Shown piece after piece: positions 14,400-26,263 of a stretch of 64,000 nt of DNA. A program made the translations under genes and the position numbers. The notes beneath the pieces were generated by a model. That model saw only the letters and a list, made by a program, of their open reading frames with translations, made no database searches and was not told the origin of the DNA. Source of the stretch: Corythucha ciliata (Eukaryota > Arthropoda > Insecta > Hemiptera > Tingidae); NCBI GenBank assembly GCA_038030265.1, contig CM075939.1, positions 22,053,253 through 22,117,252 on the forward strand. Direction: 5' to 3'. Within the stretch, counting starts at the first letter, position 1. Each line of letters starts with the position of its first letter.

Positions 14400-14700
14400 T
14401 TTACTGGGGTTGAGGCTCTGCTGTGCTTGGAGCTCATCTGTGGTTGGACCTTTACAGTGGTTGCTTCTTTGCTGTGGCTTGATCTTTGCCGTGGTTGGAG
14501 CTGTGCTGAACTTGGGCCTTTGCTGTGATTGGGCCATTGCTGTGGTTGGATCATTGTTGTGGTTGGACCTTGGCTGTGGTTCAACCTCTGCTGGGGATTG
14601 AAGCTTTGCTGTGGTTCGGCCTTCTTCGCGATAGGAGCTTTACTGTAGTTGGGACGTTACTGTGGTTGAGCTTAACTGTGGTTTGGCGGTTCCAACTGTG
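14400..14700. repeat. GCTGTGGTTGGACCTT minisatellite
   Basis: Roughly 16 diverged copies of a GCTGTGGTTGGACCTTT-like unit. It explains the Gln/Ser/His-rich ORFs on the opposite strand. Confidence 0.8.
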
Positions 14701-15496
14701 ATTAGAGCCTTTTTGTAATCGTGTGTTTGTGGTGGTGTATTTGTTATTTATGTAGTTGAATTGGGGGGGGGGGTGCTATGGATGGACCTTGGGCGTTGGG
14801 TTGGGCGTTGGGCCATTGGCAACAAGTTAAATCGTTCGAATTGCAGGATTGTTGGCCAACTCAAACAAATCGTTTTTGGGAAGGATGATTGAAGCACTTA
14901 CGCTGAGAGCCTGGAGCAGTACTTTCCTGAAAGTGAGGTCAAAAACTCGAAAAAAATTCCAGTCCTTCTGTCTGGTATCGAACACGAGTCGTACAGGTAA
15001 TAGTAGTATTACTAGTAGTAGTAGTTTACTAAAATTTCAAATTCAATACTTGGCGGTTACTTTGTAGGCAATGGGCTCGTAGCCCGTCTGACACGTGCAG
15101 TACAAGTATTTGCGAGACCTTTGCCGTCCTGTTGTACTATTGTGCGATCTCAAATCCAATAATTTCACCCTTTCGAGTGCTCTTCACAGGTACAGGATAT
15201 CATTTTATGGATTAAAACAGGGGGCATCAAACATTTAATCCGTTAGCCCCAGGCTGGATGGACTCTGCGCTTGAAAAGCTCCGATTTTGTTCGTTCCCAA
15301 ATTCCTCAAATACTTTCCTGAAAGACAGTACTGCAGATCAAGGAGAATGTTCACCCTTGCAAATCCAGGCTCCTTCCAAGTTCAACATGCTTTCAGGTAT
15401 CAAGTTTTTTAAGAAGAACTGGATCCTAAGAGGAAGTATTTAAATCAGATTATTTTCTACACTGGCCTAAAAACTACAAAATGAAAGTTAACAAAC

Positions 15497-16060
15497 CTAT
15501 AAAAGTCAGTAAGTATCCGTTGCAACGCATTGAAGAGATTTGGGCTGCCTTGTTTGGCCGCTAGTCGTTTGCCAGTCAAATTGGACATTCGCAATGCACA
15601 TAATCACTTCGGGTTAGACGAGAAGCGCAGACTAGAGTCGTTTACTTATTTGGTGAAAAGAGTTCTATGTGACACAAAACCAGCAGTAACGATTTTTCCC
15701 AAGAGAGATGGAAAATAGTCGTATACGGGTGGTCCCGGTGTGATGAACTTTTTGGCCGATATCTCCATGACAATACGTACATGAAAAACTCGTCCACCCC
15801 GATCCACGAGATTTCAACTCCACTCAGGCAAGTTTAGTTTTGTTTTTTTTTTTCCCCCCCAGAAAAAGGTGGAGTATTTGGCGCTTGTCATGTCAAAAGA
15901 AGGAATGAGGAAGGGCCCTGAAAAATCGCGGCTTTCTCGAACTCATAGACCAACGAATGTTTCAAAAATTAAGGGAAGTGTCCCAGAGGTACGGATCCTG
16001 AGTTCTCTCTGCCAACAAGATTCAAAACGCTGGATTGCGTTAAAAATTAGTACATAGTAA
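15497..16060 (+). pseudogene. decayed Ty3/Gypsy reverse transcriptase remnant
   Basis: Short in-frame pieces resemble successive RT motifs: SKYPLQRIEEIWAAL (about 15510), KLDIRNAHNHFGLDE (about 15575), VEYLALVMSKEGMRKGPEK (about 15872) and RPTNVSKI (about 15950). They match the usual KYPLPRIED, KLDLRNAYNQ, VEFLGHVISKEGI and RPTN-VKE motifs. Stops and frame changes separate them, and it is not the family at 21853-27573. Confidence 0.65.
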
Positions 16061-16439
16061 TTCATTCAACCATCCAAGTCAGGGAGTTGAATGAGGAGAG
16101 AGGGCAGAGATACGATAAGGCCAAAATACTACGGGGCACTGGGCTCTCGCCCCCCTCTGGGCATAAAAACTAACAATTTTCGCTATCTTATCACAATGTT
16201 CTTTCAATTTGAGCTTGAAAACTGTCTCGATTTTCAGATTTCCTGTGTCAAATAACCCAGGTGGTTAAAAAAGCGATATTTTTTCAAAGTGGTTCAAGTC
16301 GAGGCGAACATGGTTTATGAGTCCCTCAGACAATGCCCTAAATGTAGCCGGGAACGGCTAAAATGCTCTTAAGCAGTCCGTCAGCGCCCCTCAAGGTGCT
16401 AGAAAACAGAAAGTCCGAAGCTAAAATTCAGATAACGCG

Positions 16440-18190
16440 CTCGGTTAAGGGTCAATTTTGAGCAAAAACCGTCCAAACTGCCAACGGCCAAAATTGTAAA
16501 AGGCGACAGGTCGAAGTTTCTCGATGCAACTTTTCGGCTCAAATTGAGAAAACACCAATTTTGCGGGTTCGCGATGAAACGTCCTGGCCAAAATTAAGAA
16601 ATGCGCTATTTCACAGTTTATAGAGCTAAAATTGCTAAAAGCTAAAATTCGCAAAAAGAACTCGTTTACGGTAGAATTAATAAAATCACACATTTACAGC
16701 TGAAATTGAGGAAAACCGCCAATTATCGGCTAAAATTGAGAAATAGCGTTCATTCACGCAAAACGCACCAATTCGCGATGCGTCGGCCAGGCCAAAATGA
16801 AGAAAAGAGCAAGTTCATAGTAGACATGAGAAAAAATGCTGAGCGGATAACAGACTGTAGATAACTGGTTGTAACTGCAGATAAGCCTGTGTTTAAAACT
16901 GGTTTCATGAAGCTTAGGGCGCTGATCGACCACTAAAAGGCCCCAAAACTTGCTATTTCTCCTAAATTAAGATTCGAAACTTGCAACCAAGCGGATATTG
17001 AGCCAGGAAACTTATAATTTCGACGGTATTCGTCAGGATTTTGTACCAGCTATGAATTGCCCACGAAATAGCTTAGTTCGCCACTAAATTGGCCTCATAA
17101 CTAGCAATTTTGCTTGAGTTAAAACCCTAAACTGGCAAATTCACCAGAAATGTTCTTTTCACGAACATTCACCCAGGAATTCACTGACATATACATATAT
17201 CTCCGAATGATGTTATTTTTACGATTGCTCATCAAGCTTTGGGCAATCTTGACCTCGTCAAGATCGGGCAATCTTGACGTCGTCAAATTAACATCCGCAG
17301 ACACGTAAATTTCAATTTCACAGATATTCAGCCAGGAAACTTAAAATTGTGCTCAAATCAGGACCCGAATATTTATCTCTAAATGTTGCAATAACATCAC
17401 TATTTATCAGGATATGGGCGCAGTTGGGGTTAATTATTTAGCTTAATTTCGTTGAAATTATGACCCTAAGCTTGCATTGTCACAAGAATTATGACCCGAA
17501 GACTCGAAACTGTCAACTTCGCGTATATTCAACAAGGAAAATTGTAATTTCCTTGAAATTGGGACCCCAACTTGCAAACTCATTCAATTTAATTAAATTG
17601 TTGATATCTTTCCAGACGACCATGGATGGGCACAGCCCAACACGATTCAAGCTTCGAGAAAAAATGGGCTCCCCGGCGGGGTTTGAACCCGTAACCTCTA
17701 TATAAGGAGAAGCACCTTCAGTTTCGAGAAACAATTGCCCCGGGAGGGTTTCGGCTTAGCTGATCCCTCGCAGTTCGACTGCCCAAGGCGTCACCGTGGC
17801 GCAATTGGTATACCGTGCTGGACAAGTGATCCAGAGGTTGCGGGTATAAATCCCCCCGGGGAGCCCATTTTTCCTCGAATCGTGTTGGGCTGTGCCCTTC
17901 CGTCGTCATCCGGAATGATATCAATATTTAATTTATTTCATTAATTATTAATTAAATACCGGCGGCAGCATCCATCGCACTACATCCATGATCATTTAAT
18001 TTAAATTACGCTAAAATTCAATTTTAAGGCGCAGTCGGGTCCGGTTTGAACAGGATTCACGACCAAAAGACTCTAAAAGTTTCACAGAAATTAGGACGTG
18101 AAACATGCATAATCATAAAAATTCAGCCAGAAAAATTCCAATTTTTCGGATATTCACCTCCAAATTGTTGCAATTGTGCGGCTATTCATC
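16440..18190. repeat. AATTTCGCGG-type array, Types A (antisense) and C
   Basis: 16440-16840 carries GGCTAAAATTGAGAAA-type units. 16920-17600 and 18040-18190 carry 'Type C': AATTTCGACGG, ATATTCAGCCAGGAAACTT and GAAATTAAGACCC themes. The SINE pair at 17575-17950 sits inside. Confidence 0.7.
17575..17950. repeat. two tRNA-derived SINEs, inverted (tail-out)
   Basis: The unit at 17785-17925 (+) has an A-box-like TGGCGCAATTGG and a B-box-like region, then GGGGAGCCCATTTTTCC and CGTGTTGGGCTGTGCCC. The unit at about 17600-17735 is its reverse complement with GGGTTTGAACCCG as an intact B-box. Both end in AT-rich tails with GATATCAA. They face each other with roughly 50 bases between. Confidence 0.7.
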
Positions 18191-18249
18191 AGAAAACTTT
18201 TAACACCGTCGTGGCCGGCTAGTCTTGCCCGGGTTATTCCGCGGCCACT

Positions 18250-18402
18250 ATTCGCCTATTTCATAATTCGGGCAGCACTGTCGTTGGCCACTTGGGAACT
18301 AGCTCATGTGGGCAGTCTTCTTGCGTTGGGGGGAAATCACCCACAACAACTGTTTCCAAAATGGCCAACTGCAGCGCTACCTGAATTATGAAATAGGCGA
18401 AT
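18250..18402. mobile_element. 153-bp MITE, ends ATTCGCCTATTTCATAATTC
   Basis: The 27-bp ends are inverted with two mismatches. A second, inverted and diverged copy is at 35972-36131. I found no clear target duplication. Confidence 0.7.
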
Positions 18403-18419
18403 GAAAGATACCCAAAATA

Positions 18420-18800
18420 CGCTAACTAGCAGTTTTCAAAAAAAAAAAAAAAGGCTAGCTCAAAGTAGAATTGGGAAAAAGCACTCATTTGCGGCGCAAA
18501 TTGAGGGAAAGCTCCAATTCGCGGCTAAAATTGAGAAATGGCGCTCATCCACGGCTCAATCTGAGGGAAAGTGCTCTTTCGCAGCGGAAATTGAGTGAAC
18601 GCATCAATTCGCGATTTTCGACCTGGATGAAATTGAAAAAAGGCATTTACTTCACGGGCTTATTGAGACCTTTACACGGCTAAAGCTAAGATAAAGGGCT
18701 GGTTTAAGGTAGAATTGGGGATAAGCACTCATTTTCAGCGAAAATAATGGAAAATTTCGGGATTAAGGCAAAATAGTGCTCATTCTCTGCTAAAATTGAG
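18420..18800. repeat. AATTTCGCGG-type array, Type A antisense
   Basis: Units such as CAATTCGCGGCTAAAATTGA then GAAATGGCGCTCAT repeat about ten times. The array ends close to the CNOT6 exons. Confidence 0.7.
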
Positions 18801-19108
18801 GAAAAAAATGCTGTACGCCCCTCTTGGAAAAACTCTAGATCCGCGCCTACATCGGGTTCCTGGCATTCGAGTAGTACAGATAATTTGAACACCTCGTCCG
18901 TTTCATATGCGAAACACGGATCTTTACGGAATCGAGCGTCATGAGCCGACCCGAGACCACTAAATTCAGACTAGACCAGGGCATTTGACAGAAAAAAAGG
19001 AAGTTGCTGACTTCGCAGAATAGAATAAGTCAAAATTCCGGTCGTTCTGGTGCTCCCACGAGACTCCAATACTAGCCAAAGTGAAAAAAGTAGATCCCAC
19101 CCTTTTAC

Positions 19109-19733
19109 CTTGTAAACTGTCGAGCAGATATGTGATGAGCTTTTGAGTCCCATTCGCTTCGTGGTACAACTTGAGACACTCCTTGCTGAGGGGATTGCCG
19201 CTCAGGCCGAGGATTTGCAGTTGAAACAATTTGCCCAGCTCGTAGGGGAGAACACGAAGGTGGTTGTTATTTAGGAGCAATTCACTAAATAGGACAGCGC
19301 CAAGAAATGAATAAGTCGGTAGGGTGAATAAAAGGGGTCGATTATTATTTTACCGGAGGTAGATGAGTTCACCAAGCTCAGCTGGCAGGCTCCGGAGTTT
19401 ATTACAGGATAAGTCCAACGTGCGAAGGTTGATCAATTGTGCTATGTCAGGCGGAAGTCTCATAAGGCAATTGTCGTTTAAGTAAAGGCTTGTTAAATGA
19501 TGCCACTTCCAGAGATGAGGGCTTAGGTTACGGATAGTACCTGGAAGGACAGGCAAAAGATGTTATGATAAGGCGGAATACTAGCATCCAAGACACTCAC
19601 CTGTTATCTCCATTTCAGACCAGACAGATTTCTTCCCAGAGCTTGCCTCCTCCGGAGACATGATCGTATGCTTTCGCCTATTGTGCTCTCGGCAGGATAC
19701 GTTTTCCACTTCCTTCTTTTGCATACGTGACAT
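19109..19733 (-). CDS. CNOT6-like (twin): CNOT6/CCR4 (twin) N-terminus and LRR exons; catalytic exons not found
   Basis: CNOT6 is a catalytic poly(A) deadenylase of the CCR4-NOT complex: an LRR domain binds CNOT7/Caf1 and a C-terminal EEP domain removes poly(A). Three coding exons on the minus strand chain in phase: 19733-19601 (ATG at 19733), 19540-19354, 19284-19109, for 165 codons plus one base. The first contains HTIMSPEEASSGKKS against YTIMSSEEAANGKKS in human CNOT6. The next two carry LRRs: LYLNDNCLMRLP, LDLSCNKLRSLPAELG and NNNHLRVLPYELGKLFQLQ. An acceptor just upstream of the ATG (19742-19743) implies a 5' UTR exon further right. The exon ending at 19109 has a donor (GTAAAA), but I find no EEP exon (for example VMCYNVL) at lower coordinates in the window. 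Confidence 0.9.
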
Positions 19734-19744
19734 TGTAAAAACTG

Positions 19745-21847
19745 AAAGAGAGCAACACAAGGGGGAAAAGTTAAAGCCGCTAGTTCATAGGAAGGATCAA
19801 TCTAGGCATCTGGAGCATTTATTGTACGCGTCTCAGCCGTATTTGACGAAACCAATTTGATAGACAGACTTTATAGGTCTCGGGAACAACAAATGTCAGG
19901 GGGGCACAGGAGAAAATAAGGTTTTCGGTAAGCCACCGAGCCGCAAGCTCATAATGGGACAGAATGAAAGTTACCAACAGAAGTCCCAAAATGAGAGACC
20001 ACTCAAATTCCAACAAATTTATTGGAAACAAATAAGGCTGTTTGTAAGCATAAACGGGGTATGTTAACCAGAAGAATGCGTCAACAACCCCGTGGAAAAT
20101 CGGCTGTATACGTTGAAGTAACGGGAAATCTGAGACGAAATAACAAATTTCTCACCTTCATCTACCTCCAGTTAGACCGGTGGATAAAGGGTAACGACTT
20201 TAACTAACAAATTCGCGGAATAAACAACTCAACACGGCTAAAAAGAATATTTAAATAATAACAACTTGACACTGGAAAGAAAACCGCCACCGACCGCGAA
20301 GGGACAGGAATACCGTGAATGGACAATTTTAAAGAGAAACCACCAACTTTAGAGCCTTTATTTACTTTCAAAGAAAAGAACCGTTCACGTCTCACAGTGC
20401 CCGATGCAAAAACATACTAAAATGACACGGGGGCGCTAGGTCGTGGAAGTTGTCCGAAGGGGAGGCCTCTTGTTTGTATCAGTTTTGTGATAGAAAGGGG
20501 GCGTGGAAGGGGGGGTTGACCGATTGGAACAACGAGAAAGCTGTTTGGTCGTGTCGACGGGTGATTCAGCCTGGTGGCCGAGACTGTAACCAAACCAACG
20601 GGTATTGCTGCGCGAGGGGGTGAATAAATTACCTAGTTTTAGGGGTAGCTTTTATAACTGGACTTTATTGTTCCTTTGTTTTTCAACTGTGTAGTCATTT
20701 TTACACTGTAGGTACTGGTGGTAACAACGTTTTGGGCTACTTAATTAGCTGCAAATATTGATTTTTGTTCGTTCTAACCGGCGTTCACTATATCCGTCAT
20801 ACCGCCTATAACGAGTTCGCTACGATACGGTCATGAGATGAGGTTCAAAAATAATGATATAATATAGTCCAGGTAGCAGGTAGTTTCGGGAGGGGGAGGA
20901 AAAAGCTCCGGGACTAAGTTTTTTGACTGATTCTAATGTTCTCAGCAGGTGTGCTTAAACCCAATTTCAACTTTGCCCAGCGTTATTACGACCCCGGCCA
21001 CATGACGAAATTCGATTAAACTTTTAAAATTCGTCTTTTTTTCTGGTCTTTTGCCACTCTACGCGTAATATACATTTCTTTCAATATGATTCCCGCACAT
21101 TTCTTACGTCTTCCCCCCCTTATTCAGGGGTTTTGTCGATGTAATAGGCGTCATGAGCTGATTGGCGTAGTTCACGTTAGTTAGGGTTGGGCAAAGCGGA
21201 ATTCACATTCAGCACACCAGAAAACATAAGAAATGTGCCGGAACCATTATATATTTTTTAAAATTATTTCGGGTGGCATCGCCCTCGTCTAATCGTATCA
21301 AAAAAACCATACGTGGACAAAAATCTCGTCTTCGATTTTTTCAATTTCTTCCATGTTTTTTGGGGTAAGGAACACGAATCTGAAGAGATCCAACCTCCTT
21401 GTCCTTGTTCGTTTTGATAAAATCGCAAAAAACTGTTAATTTTTGGCACTTTTGGTTTATTATTCATTCTGAATACCGCTGTAACAGTAGATATATGTAT
21501 AATACAATACAAACATATTTTTTTACTGTTTATGTTGGTTACCGCTTACGACAGGTGTTTTTCACTTTTTAAAAAGTATAAATTACTAAAACTTGTTATG
21601 AAACTCACTGCCTTCTCAGTTATTTAAACTGTTTTGTAATTTACTGATCAAAAATCGTAAACGGTTAAGTCCTATTTTTCTCAGTGCACTTAAAATAAAT
21701 ATTGCGCAATATAGGGGCTGTACCTTGTACAATAAAATTGAACGAGTATGGGTAGCACAATATACAGGGTGGAAGGGGATAAGTGTGACAATAAAAATTG
21801 GGCGAAAATAGACCTCATTTGCGACCGAAATCACCCTATACACCATG
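19745..21847. other. upstream region of CNOT6 and intergenic DNA
   Basis: It should hold the CNOT6 5' UTR exon and promoter, because the coding start is preceded by a splice acceptor, but I cannot place them. The only structure I see is the dispersed repeat at 20906-21240. Confidence 0.5.
20906..21010. repeat. dispersed repeat shared with 34476-34565 and 21185-21240
   Basis: CTCCGGGACTAAGTTTTTTG, AATTTCAACTTTGCCCA and GACCCCGGC occur here on + and inverted at 34476-34565. A shorter inverted piece (GTTGGGCAAAG, TTCAGCACACC) lies at 21185-21240. Probably one unnamed transposon. Confidence 0.65.
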
Positions 21848-21852
21848 GTCCG

Positions 21853-22030
21853 TGTAGTAACTTAGGAAGTCAATTAAGTCCGTATTGAAACTTCAAATAA
21901 CACTTTATTTGCTCATAAACAATTAAACACATTTCACTCTTATCTCTCCGCTTTATTGACTCACTCTCTTATCCCTTTCAATCTTGTTGATCCCTTCTTG
22001 ATATCCTTTTCCCGCCCGCCAGCCGCTACA
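21853..22030 (-). repeat. Gypsy LTR, uninterrupted copy (3' LTR in element sense), 178 bp
   Basis: It runs from TGTAGTAACTTAGG to CCAGCCGCTACA, with TG...CA ends, and matches the two halves of the right LTR. It gives the unoccupied version of the site used by the nested DNA transposon (CTTTATTGACTC at 21951-21962). Confidence 0.93.
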
Positions 22031-22045
22031 TCCCTCTCCATCTTT
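22031..22045 (-). promoter_or_regulatory. polypurine tract of the Gypsy element
   Basis: Read on the minus strand, the bases directly before the 3' LTR are AGATGGAGAGGGA, a purine run in the position of the plus-strand primer of an LTR element. Confidence 0.7.
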
Positions 22046-22251
22046 TTTTTTTTTTTTTCAAAAATAATTATTAAAGAAAAATCTTTAGCCAAAGGAGTGA
22101 TTTTTCATTACTTCAAAGTCTTGTGCCAAAAGGGCACTCTTCTTTCCCTTCTCGGTCGATCAATGGACGTCCCAGGATGTTGAATGGCTGATGCAGGACG
22201 ATTCAGCGGGATGCCAGGGTCCGCTAAGTCTTCACAATTTGGTGATTCCGG

Positions 22252-24036
22252 TTACCGGGCCGGGGATGAAACCACTGTAGACGCGTCGGAGTCAGGGGGT
22301 GCAGAACGAGGGGCGAATTCGTCCCAACCATGGTCGACATCCGACGAACTTAAGCCCCGTTCGAGTACCTCTAAATGTGAGTCATTTTCATCGTAGTCTC
22401 CGTCAGTCACTGTAGACAATGGCTTGAAAAATGCCACGTTTCGAGTAACCATGTGACCATCCGGAGACTTCACGGTCAGGGAGTTGCCACGCTGCTCTAT
22501 GACGCTATACTTCGTCGGCCAATAAGACGGCGTATCTTTTGTAGGTAGGAAGTCACGTTTTCTCAGTACAACGTCACCAGTTCTGAAGCTTCGCTCGATT
22601 GCTCGTCGCTTAGCATCGCCATAGCGCTTGCCTTTGAATTTTGCTAATTGATCCATATCCGCTACGTCGTCTCTTGTTTTCAGGTTGTCATCTAGGGAAG
22701 GAATCTTGTCGCGAAGCTGCCGGCCGAAGAACAACTCCGCTGGCGTTGTACCTGTTGTGGAATGAGGGGTTGTGCGATACTGGAAGAGGAAACTCTGCCG
22801 TTCAGTTTTCCATGACGTTCCGCCCGCCACCGAAATTTTCATCATTTTGCTTAGGCACCGATTCTGTCTTTCTACTAACCCATTTGCTTGCGGCCAATAA
22901 GGAGGTGAAAAATTTAATTTGATACCCAGTTGCTCGCAATATTCTCGGAAGTCCTTACTAGTAAACTGCTTTCCGTTGTCTAGTGAGATCGATCGTGGAA
23001 GCCCATATCTTGCGAAAAGTACGGTTAAGTAATCAATAAGCCGGGAAGATGATATTGATTGTAAAATCCCGACTTCCATAAACCGACTGAAATAGTCTGT
23101 GACCACAAGCAACTGTTCGCCCGACCGCAAGGGGCCCTTGAAGTCGACAGCAATATCCTCCCAAGGGCCTATGGGTAGCTCCCGTCGTTTCATTTCTGCT
23201 GGTTTAGGTGATAGGCTGACCTGCTGGCATGGCAAACAGCATTGCACTTTTTTCTCAACAGAGGCTTCTAATTTTGGCCAGCAAACTTTGGTCCGAAGTT
23301 TACGCTTCATGCTGGTCATACCAGGGTGTCCTTCATGGGCTAGGGCCAGTACCGATGATCGGAGACTCTTGAGAACAATAATGCGGGTGCCTCGAAGAAA
23401 AATACTATTCCATTCGGAGATTTCATGTATAACGCATTCATACTGATGAAGTTCTTTAGACCACCGACCCCCTGTCAAACACTGAGCCACACGTTGCAGC
23501 TCCTCGTCCCTTTTAGTTGCCTCAATGAAATCCTGTAACTTTAAAGCCTTAGGAACACCTAGTACCGCGATTCCATATAAATATTCATCAGTATCTGCTC
23601 GAAATGCCTTTGGTTTTGCAGGGGAAAGAAGTCTGGACAGCGGATCGGCGATGTTGTTTTCACCAGCCACATAGTGAACATCGAACGAAAAAGACTGAAG
23701 TCGCATAGTCCACCTTTCGATTCTAGGGCAGGGTCTTGAACGCGGGCCAAATATAAATTTCAGCGGTTTGTGATCCGTCAGCAACGTGAACCGTTTCCCA
23801 TATAAGTACATCCGAAATCTGTCAACTGCCCAGACCAGGTCTAATGCCTCCTTTTCCGTTTGAGAAAATTTCTTTTCCTGGTCTGTTAAACTCTTGCTAG
23901 CATAGCTGATTATTTTCGTCGTTCCGTTCTGTGTTTGAAGTAGTACTGCTCCCAAACCGATGGGGCTGGCATCAGCAATCACGTACGTCGGGGCAGCTGC
24001 ATCAAAAAATCCCAAAGTGGGAGCCGTTGTGAGCAA
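22252..24036 (-). CDS. Gypsy RNase H and integrase ORF, 594 residues, open
   Basis: Residues 11-135 form an RNase H domain with the acidic residues D22 (ADAS), E62, D88 (TDHKPL) and D131 (ADPLSR). Residues 234-270 hold an HHCC zinc-binding motif. The integrase core has D298 (VDFKGP), D353 (LDNGKQF) and E389 (LVERQN), a D-to-E spacing of 35. A basic C-terminal region follows. The frame is intact while the upstream RT and gag are not. It was presumably the end of a longer polyprotein and has no start of its own that I trust. Confidence 0.9.
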   Translation of the reverse strand: MLTTAPTLGFFDAAAPTYVIADASPIGLGAVLLQTQNGTTKIISYASKSLTDQEKKFSQTEKEALDLVWAVDRFRMYLYGKRFTLLTDHKPLKFIFGPRSRPCPRIERWTMRLQSFSFDVHYVAGENNIADPLSRLLSPAKPKAFRADTDEYLYGIAVLGVPKALKLQDFIEATKRDEELQRVAQCLTGGRWSKELHQYECVIHEISEWNSIFLRGTRIIVLKSLRSSVLALAHEGHPGMTSMKRKLRTKVCWPKLEASVEKKVQCCLPCQQVSLSPKPAEMKRRELPIGPWEDIAVDFKGPLRSGEQLLVVTDYFSRFMEVGILQSISSSRLIDYLTVLFARYGLPRSISLDNGKQFTSKDFREYCEQLGIKLNFSPPYWPQANGLVERQNRCLSKMMKISVAGGTSWKTERQSFLFQYRTTPHSTTGTTPAELFFGRQLRDKIPSLDDNLKTRDDVADMDQLAKFKGKRYGDAKRRAIERSFRTGDVVLRKRDFLPTKDTPSYWPTKYSVIEQRGNSLTVKSPDGHMVTRNVAFFKPLSTVTDGDYDENDSHLEVLERGLSSSDVDHGWDEFAPRSAPPDSDASTVVSSPAR

Positions 24037-24067
24037 ATTTTTAAGTTTGCGAAAAGCCTTCTCCTGG

Positions 24068-25136
24068 TCAATGCCCCATTCGAAATGAGCGTTCTTTTTT
24101 AACAGCCGCCTTAACGGCTTCGCTGTATGTTCCCATGTGAGGAAGGAATTTTCCGACGAAATTAACCAAGCCCAAGAAACTTTTCACCTCTTTGGTCGAT
24201 TTGGGTTGGACGAAACTTAGAACGGCTTCTATTTTGTCTGGAGTTGGCTTGATACCTGCGCTGCTCAATTTATGCCCAAGAAATATGACCTCCTTTTGAT
24301 CGTACTTACACTTTTTATGGTTGAGCTCCAGTCCATTGTTCTCGAGGATTTTCGTGACATTAGAAACTCTTCGGTGCAATTCGTCAATGGATAGAGCAAA
24401 AATGATGACGTCATCAATAAAAATTCTAGTTCCTTCAGTGTTGTAGCAACTGAGTCACCAGCTTTTGAAAGAGATCCGGTGCGCAGCTCAATCCGTAAGG
24501 TAGTCGCTTGAAGCGGAAGGCGGAACATACCTTTTGTTGACATGAAAGTGGTAACACTGCAGCTAGATTGTGCCAATTCAACATGGAGATACGCGTCGTT
24601 TAAATCCAAAAGCGTGAAGACAAATTTAGGGTGTCCCGCTAAATCGGGTAAAATTTCGTCTATTGTCGGCATTGGATGCTTTTGGACAAGCACCCGACAC
24701 GTCGAAAGTCCACGCACAGACGTACCTCTCCGTTTGGTTTACTGACTGTGACCAAAGGTGAGCACCAATCCGATGGCTCGTTGACAGGCTCGATGATGTC
24801 TTGATTCTGTAGTTCATCTATCTTGTCTTCTACCTTCTTTTTTAAAGCAAAGGGAAGCCTTCGGTATGGTTGGTGTACCGGCTGAGCATCTGGCTTTAGA
24901 GGAATCTCCAACTGGTATCCCAACATTTTAGACATTTTTGATTTCGGGGTCACAGTATTTATGTTTAGACCTATTTTTAACACACCCAACTGCTCTGCGG
25001 TTCTTCGACTCAACAACGATTCTCCGTCTTGATCCAAAACATAGATTGTACCATAAACCGATCGCTGTGCTACGGCTATAGTTGTTTGAAATATCCCAGC
25101 TAAATCTATGGGTTCCCGTTGTCCATAAGCATACAA
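24068..25136 (-). pseudogene. Gypsy reverse transcriptase, frameshifted
   Basis: Three overlapping frames carry pieces of one RT domain: the entry with DWCSPLVTVSKPNGEVRLCVD (shown here only in part: PLVTVSKPNGEVRLCVD), a middle piece with PTIDEILPDLAG and FTLLDLNDAYLHVEL, and the end with KCKYDQKEVIFLGH and VKSFLGLVNFVGKF. At least two frame changes separate them (near 24660-24720 and near 24380-24480), and the YxDD region lies in the disrupted part. RT activity from this copy is unlikely. Confidence 0.85.
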
Positions 25137-25196
25137 ATTTGGAAGTGCCGTTTTCTCTTTACGTTGGGCCCCATTAACCTGTTGGTTCTTTAAATA

Positions 25197-26125
25197 TTAC
25201 CAATTAGATCGGCCAATAATGGAACAAGAGGCACCTGAGTCGATCAGCATGGGGATAGCAACGCCACCAACCAAACATTCAATTTTAGGAATGGCCCCTT
25301 TTTTTTCACCAACGTGGAACAAAGACTCCCCGCTATCACTTCCATCAGCATCTTGAATTTGTCGGACGTGTTTTGGCCGATTTTCTCGCTTAGCACGACA
25401 CATTTCAGGAAAGTGGCCCTTTATATGACACCGAAGAAACAACGTCTCTAGCTGGGCCTTTTGGAACACGTTGAAAATGATCTGGGTCCCCACAGCGGTA
25501 GCAGTGAAAGCCATTACCTCGCACACTCTTGTTAGGTTTATTGATGTTCCGGGTTCCCATTTGCGAGGACCTGTTAGAGCCGGATTTACGTGGAACATCG
25601 CGAAATACTCTATTGAGTTCTTGTACCCCAGTGCTCGAACCTTGAGTATTCCCATCATGACATTCAATCGTCTTCGATTGTATATGCACTGCCTCAAACG
25701 ACTTGGCCAACACCTTAATTTTTTGAATTGTAATATTAATCAGCATCTCTCAGAAGCTCTTTACGAAATTCATTTGACAAACAGTTTGAAACCACCTGAT
25801 CACTAAGCTGGTCGTCTAGATCCTTGAAATAGCAGTTCTTAGCGATAAACGTTGCCATAGGCTCCCCCTCCTCCTGGTGAAGCTGACGAAAAACGTGACG
25901 CTCAAACGGTACATTGATTTTAGGTGAAAAATGCTTCGACAAGGCCGAAACAGCTATTAAATATTCTAACTGCGCCACAGAAGGAGTATCCTCCAACGTC
26001 TCTCCCAACAGCACCAAAATTGGAGTATCAATACCTTTTCCATTCGCCCCGGGCGCGGGGGTCGTTTCAGATTCAGGCATATTATAAAACAAATCTTGAA
26101 CGTCTACCCCAGCATAATGTAACAA
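25197..26125 (-). pseudogene. Gypsy gag and protease, frameshifted
   Basis: The piece at 25736-26125 is a gag-like helical segment. The pieces at 25197-25746 hold a zinc-knuckle region (CYRCGDPDHF and CHIKGHFPEMC in different frames) and an aspartic protease motif, LIDSGASCSIIG, at about 25220-25250. The frames change between them and stops intervene. Assignment rests on the protease motif, zinc knuckles and position before RT. Confidence 0.75.
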
Positions 26126-26263
26126 ACTTGCCTTCTTCTTTTGTAACTGGTAATGCCCTTCGTCTTCATGAACAAAGTGAATGCTCTAACCCACGACACC
26201 CATGCTTTACCCACATTTGGGTCGTTAACATTAAAAACGGGTAGTTCACGCGAATCCATTGGT

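Noticed and set aside
14154..14601. Gln/Ser/His-rich ORFs on both strands
   Set aside because: These are products of the GCTGTGGTTGGACC minisatellite read in several frames.
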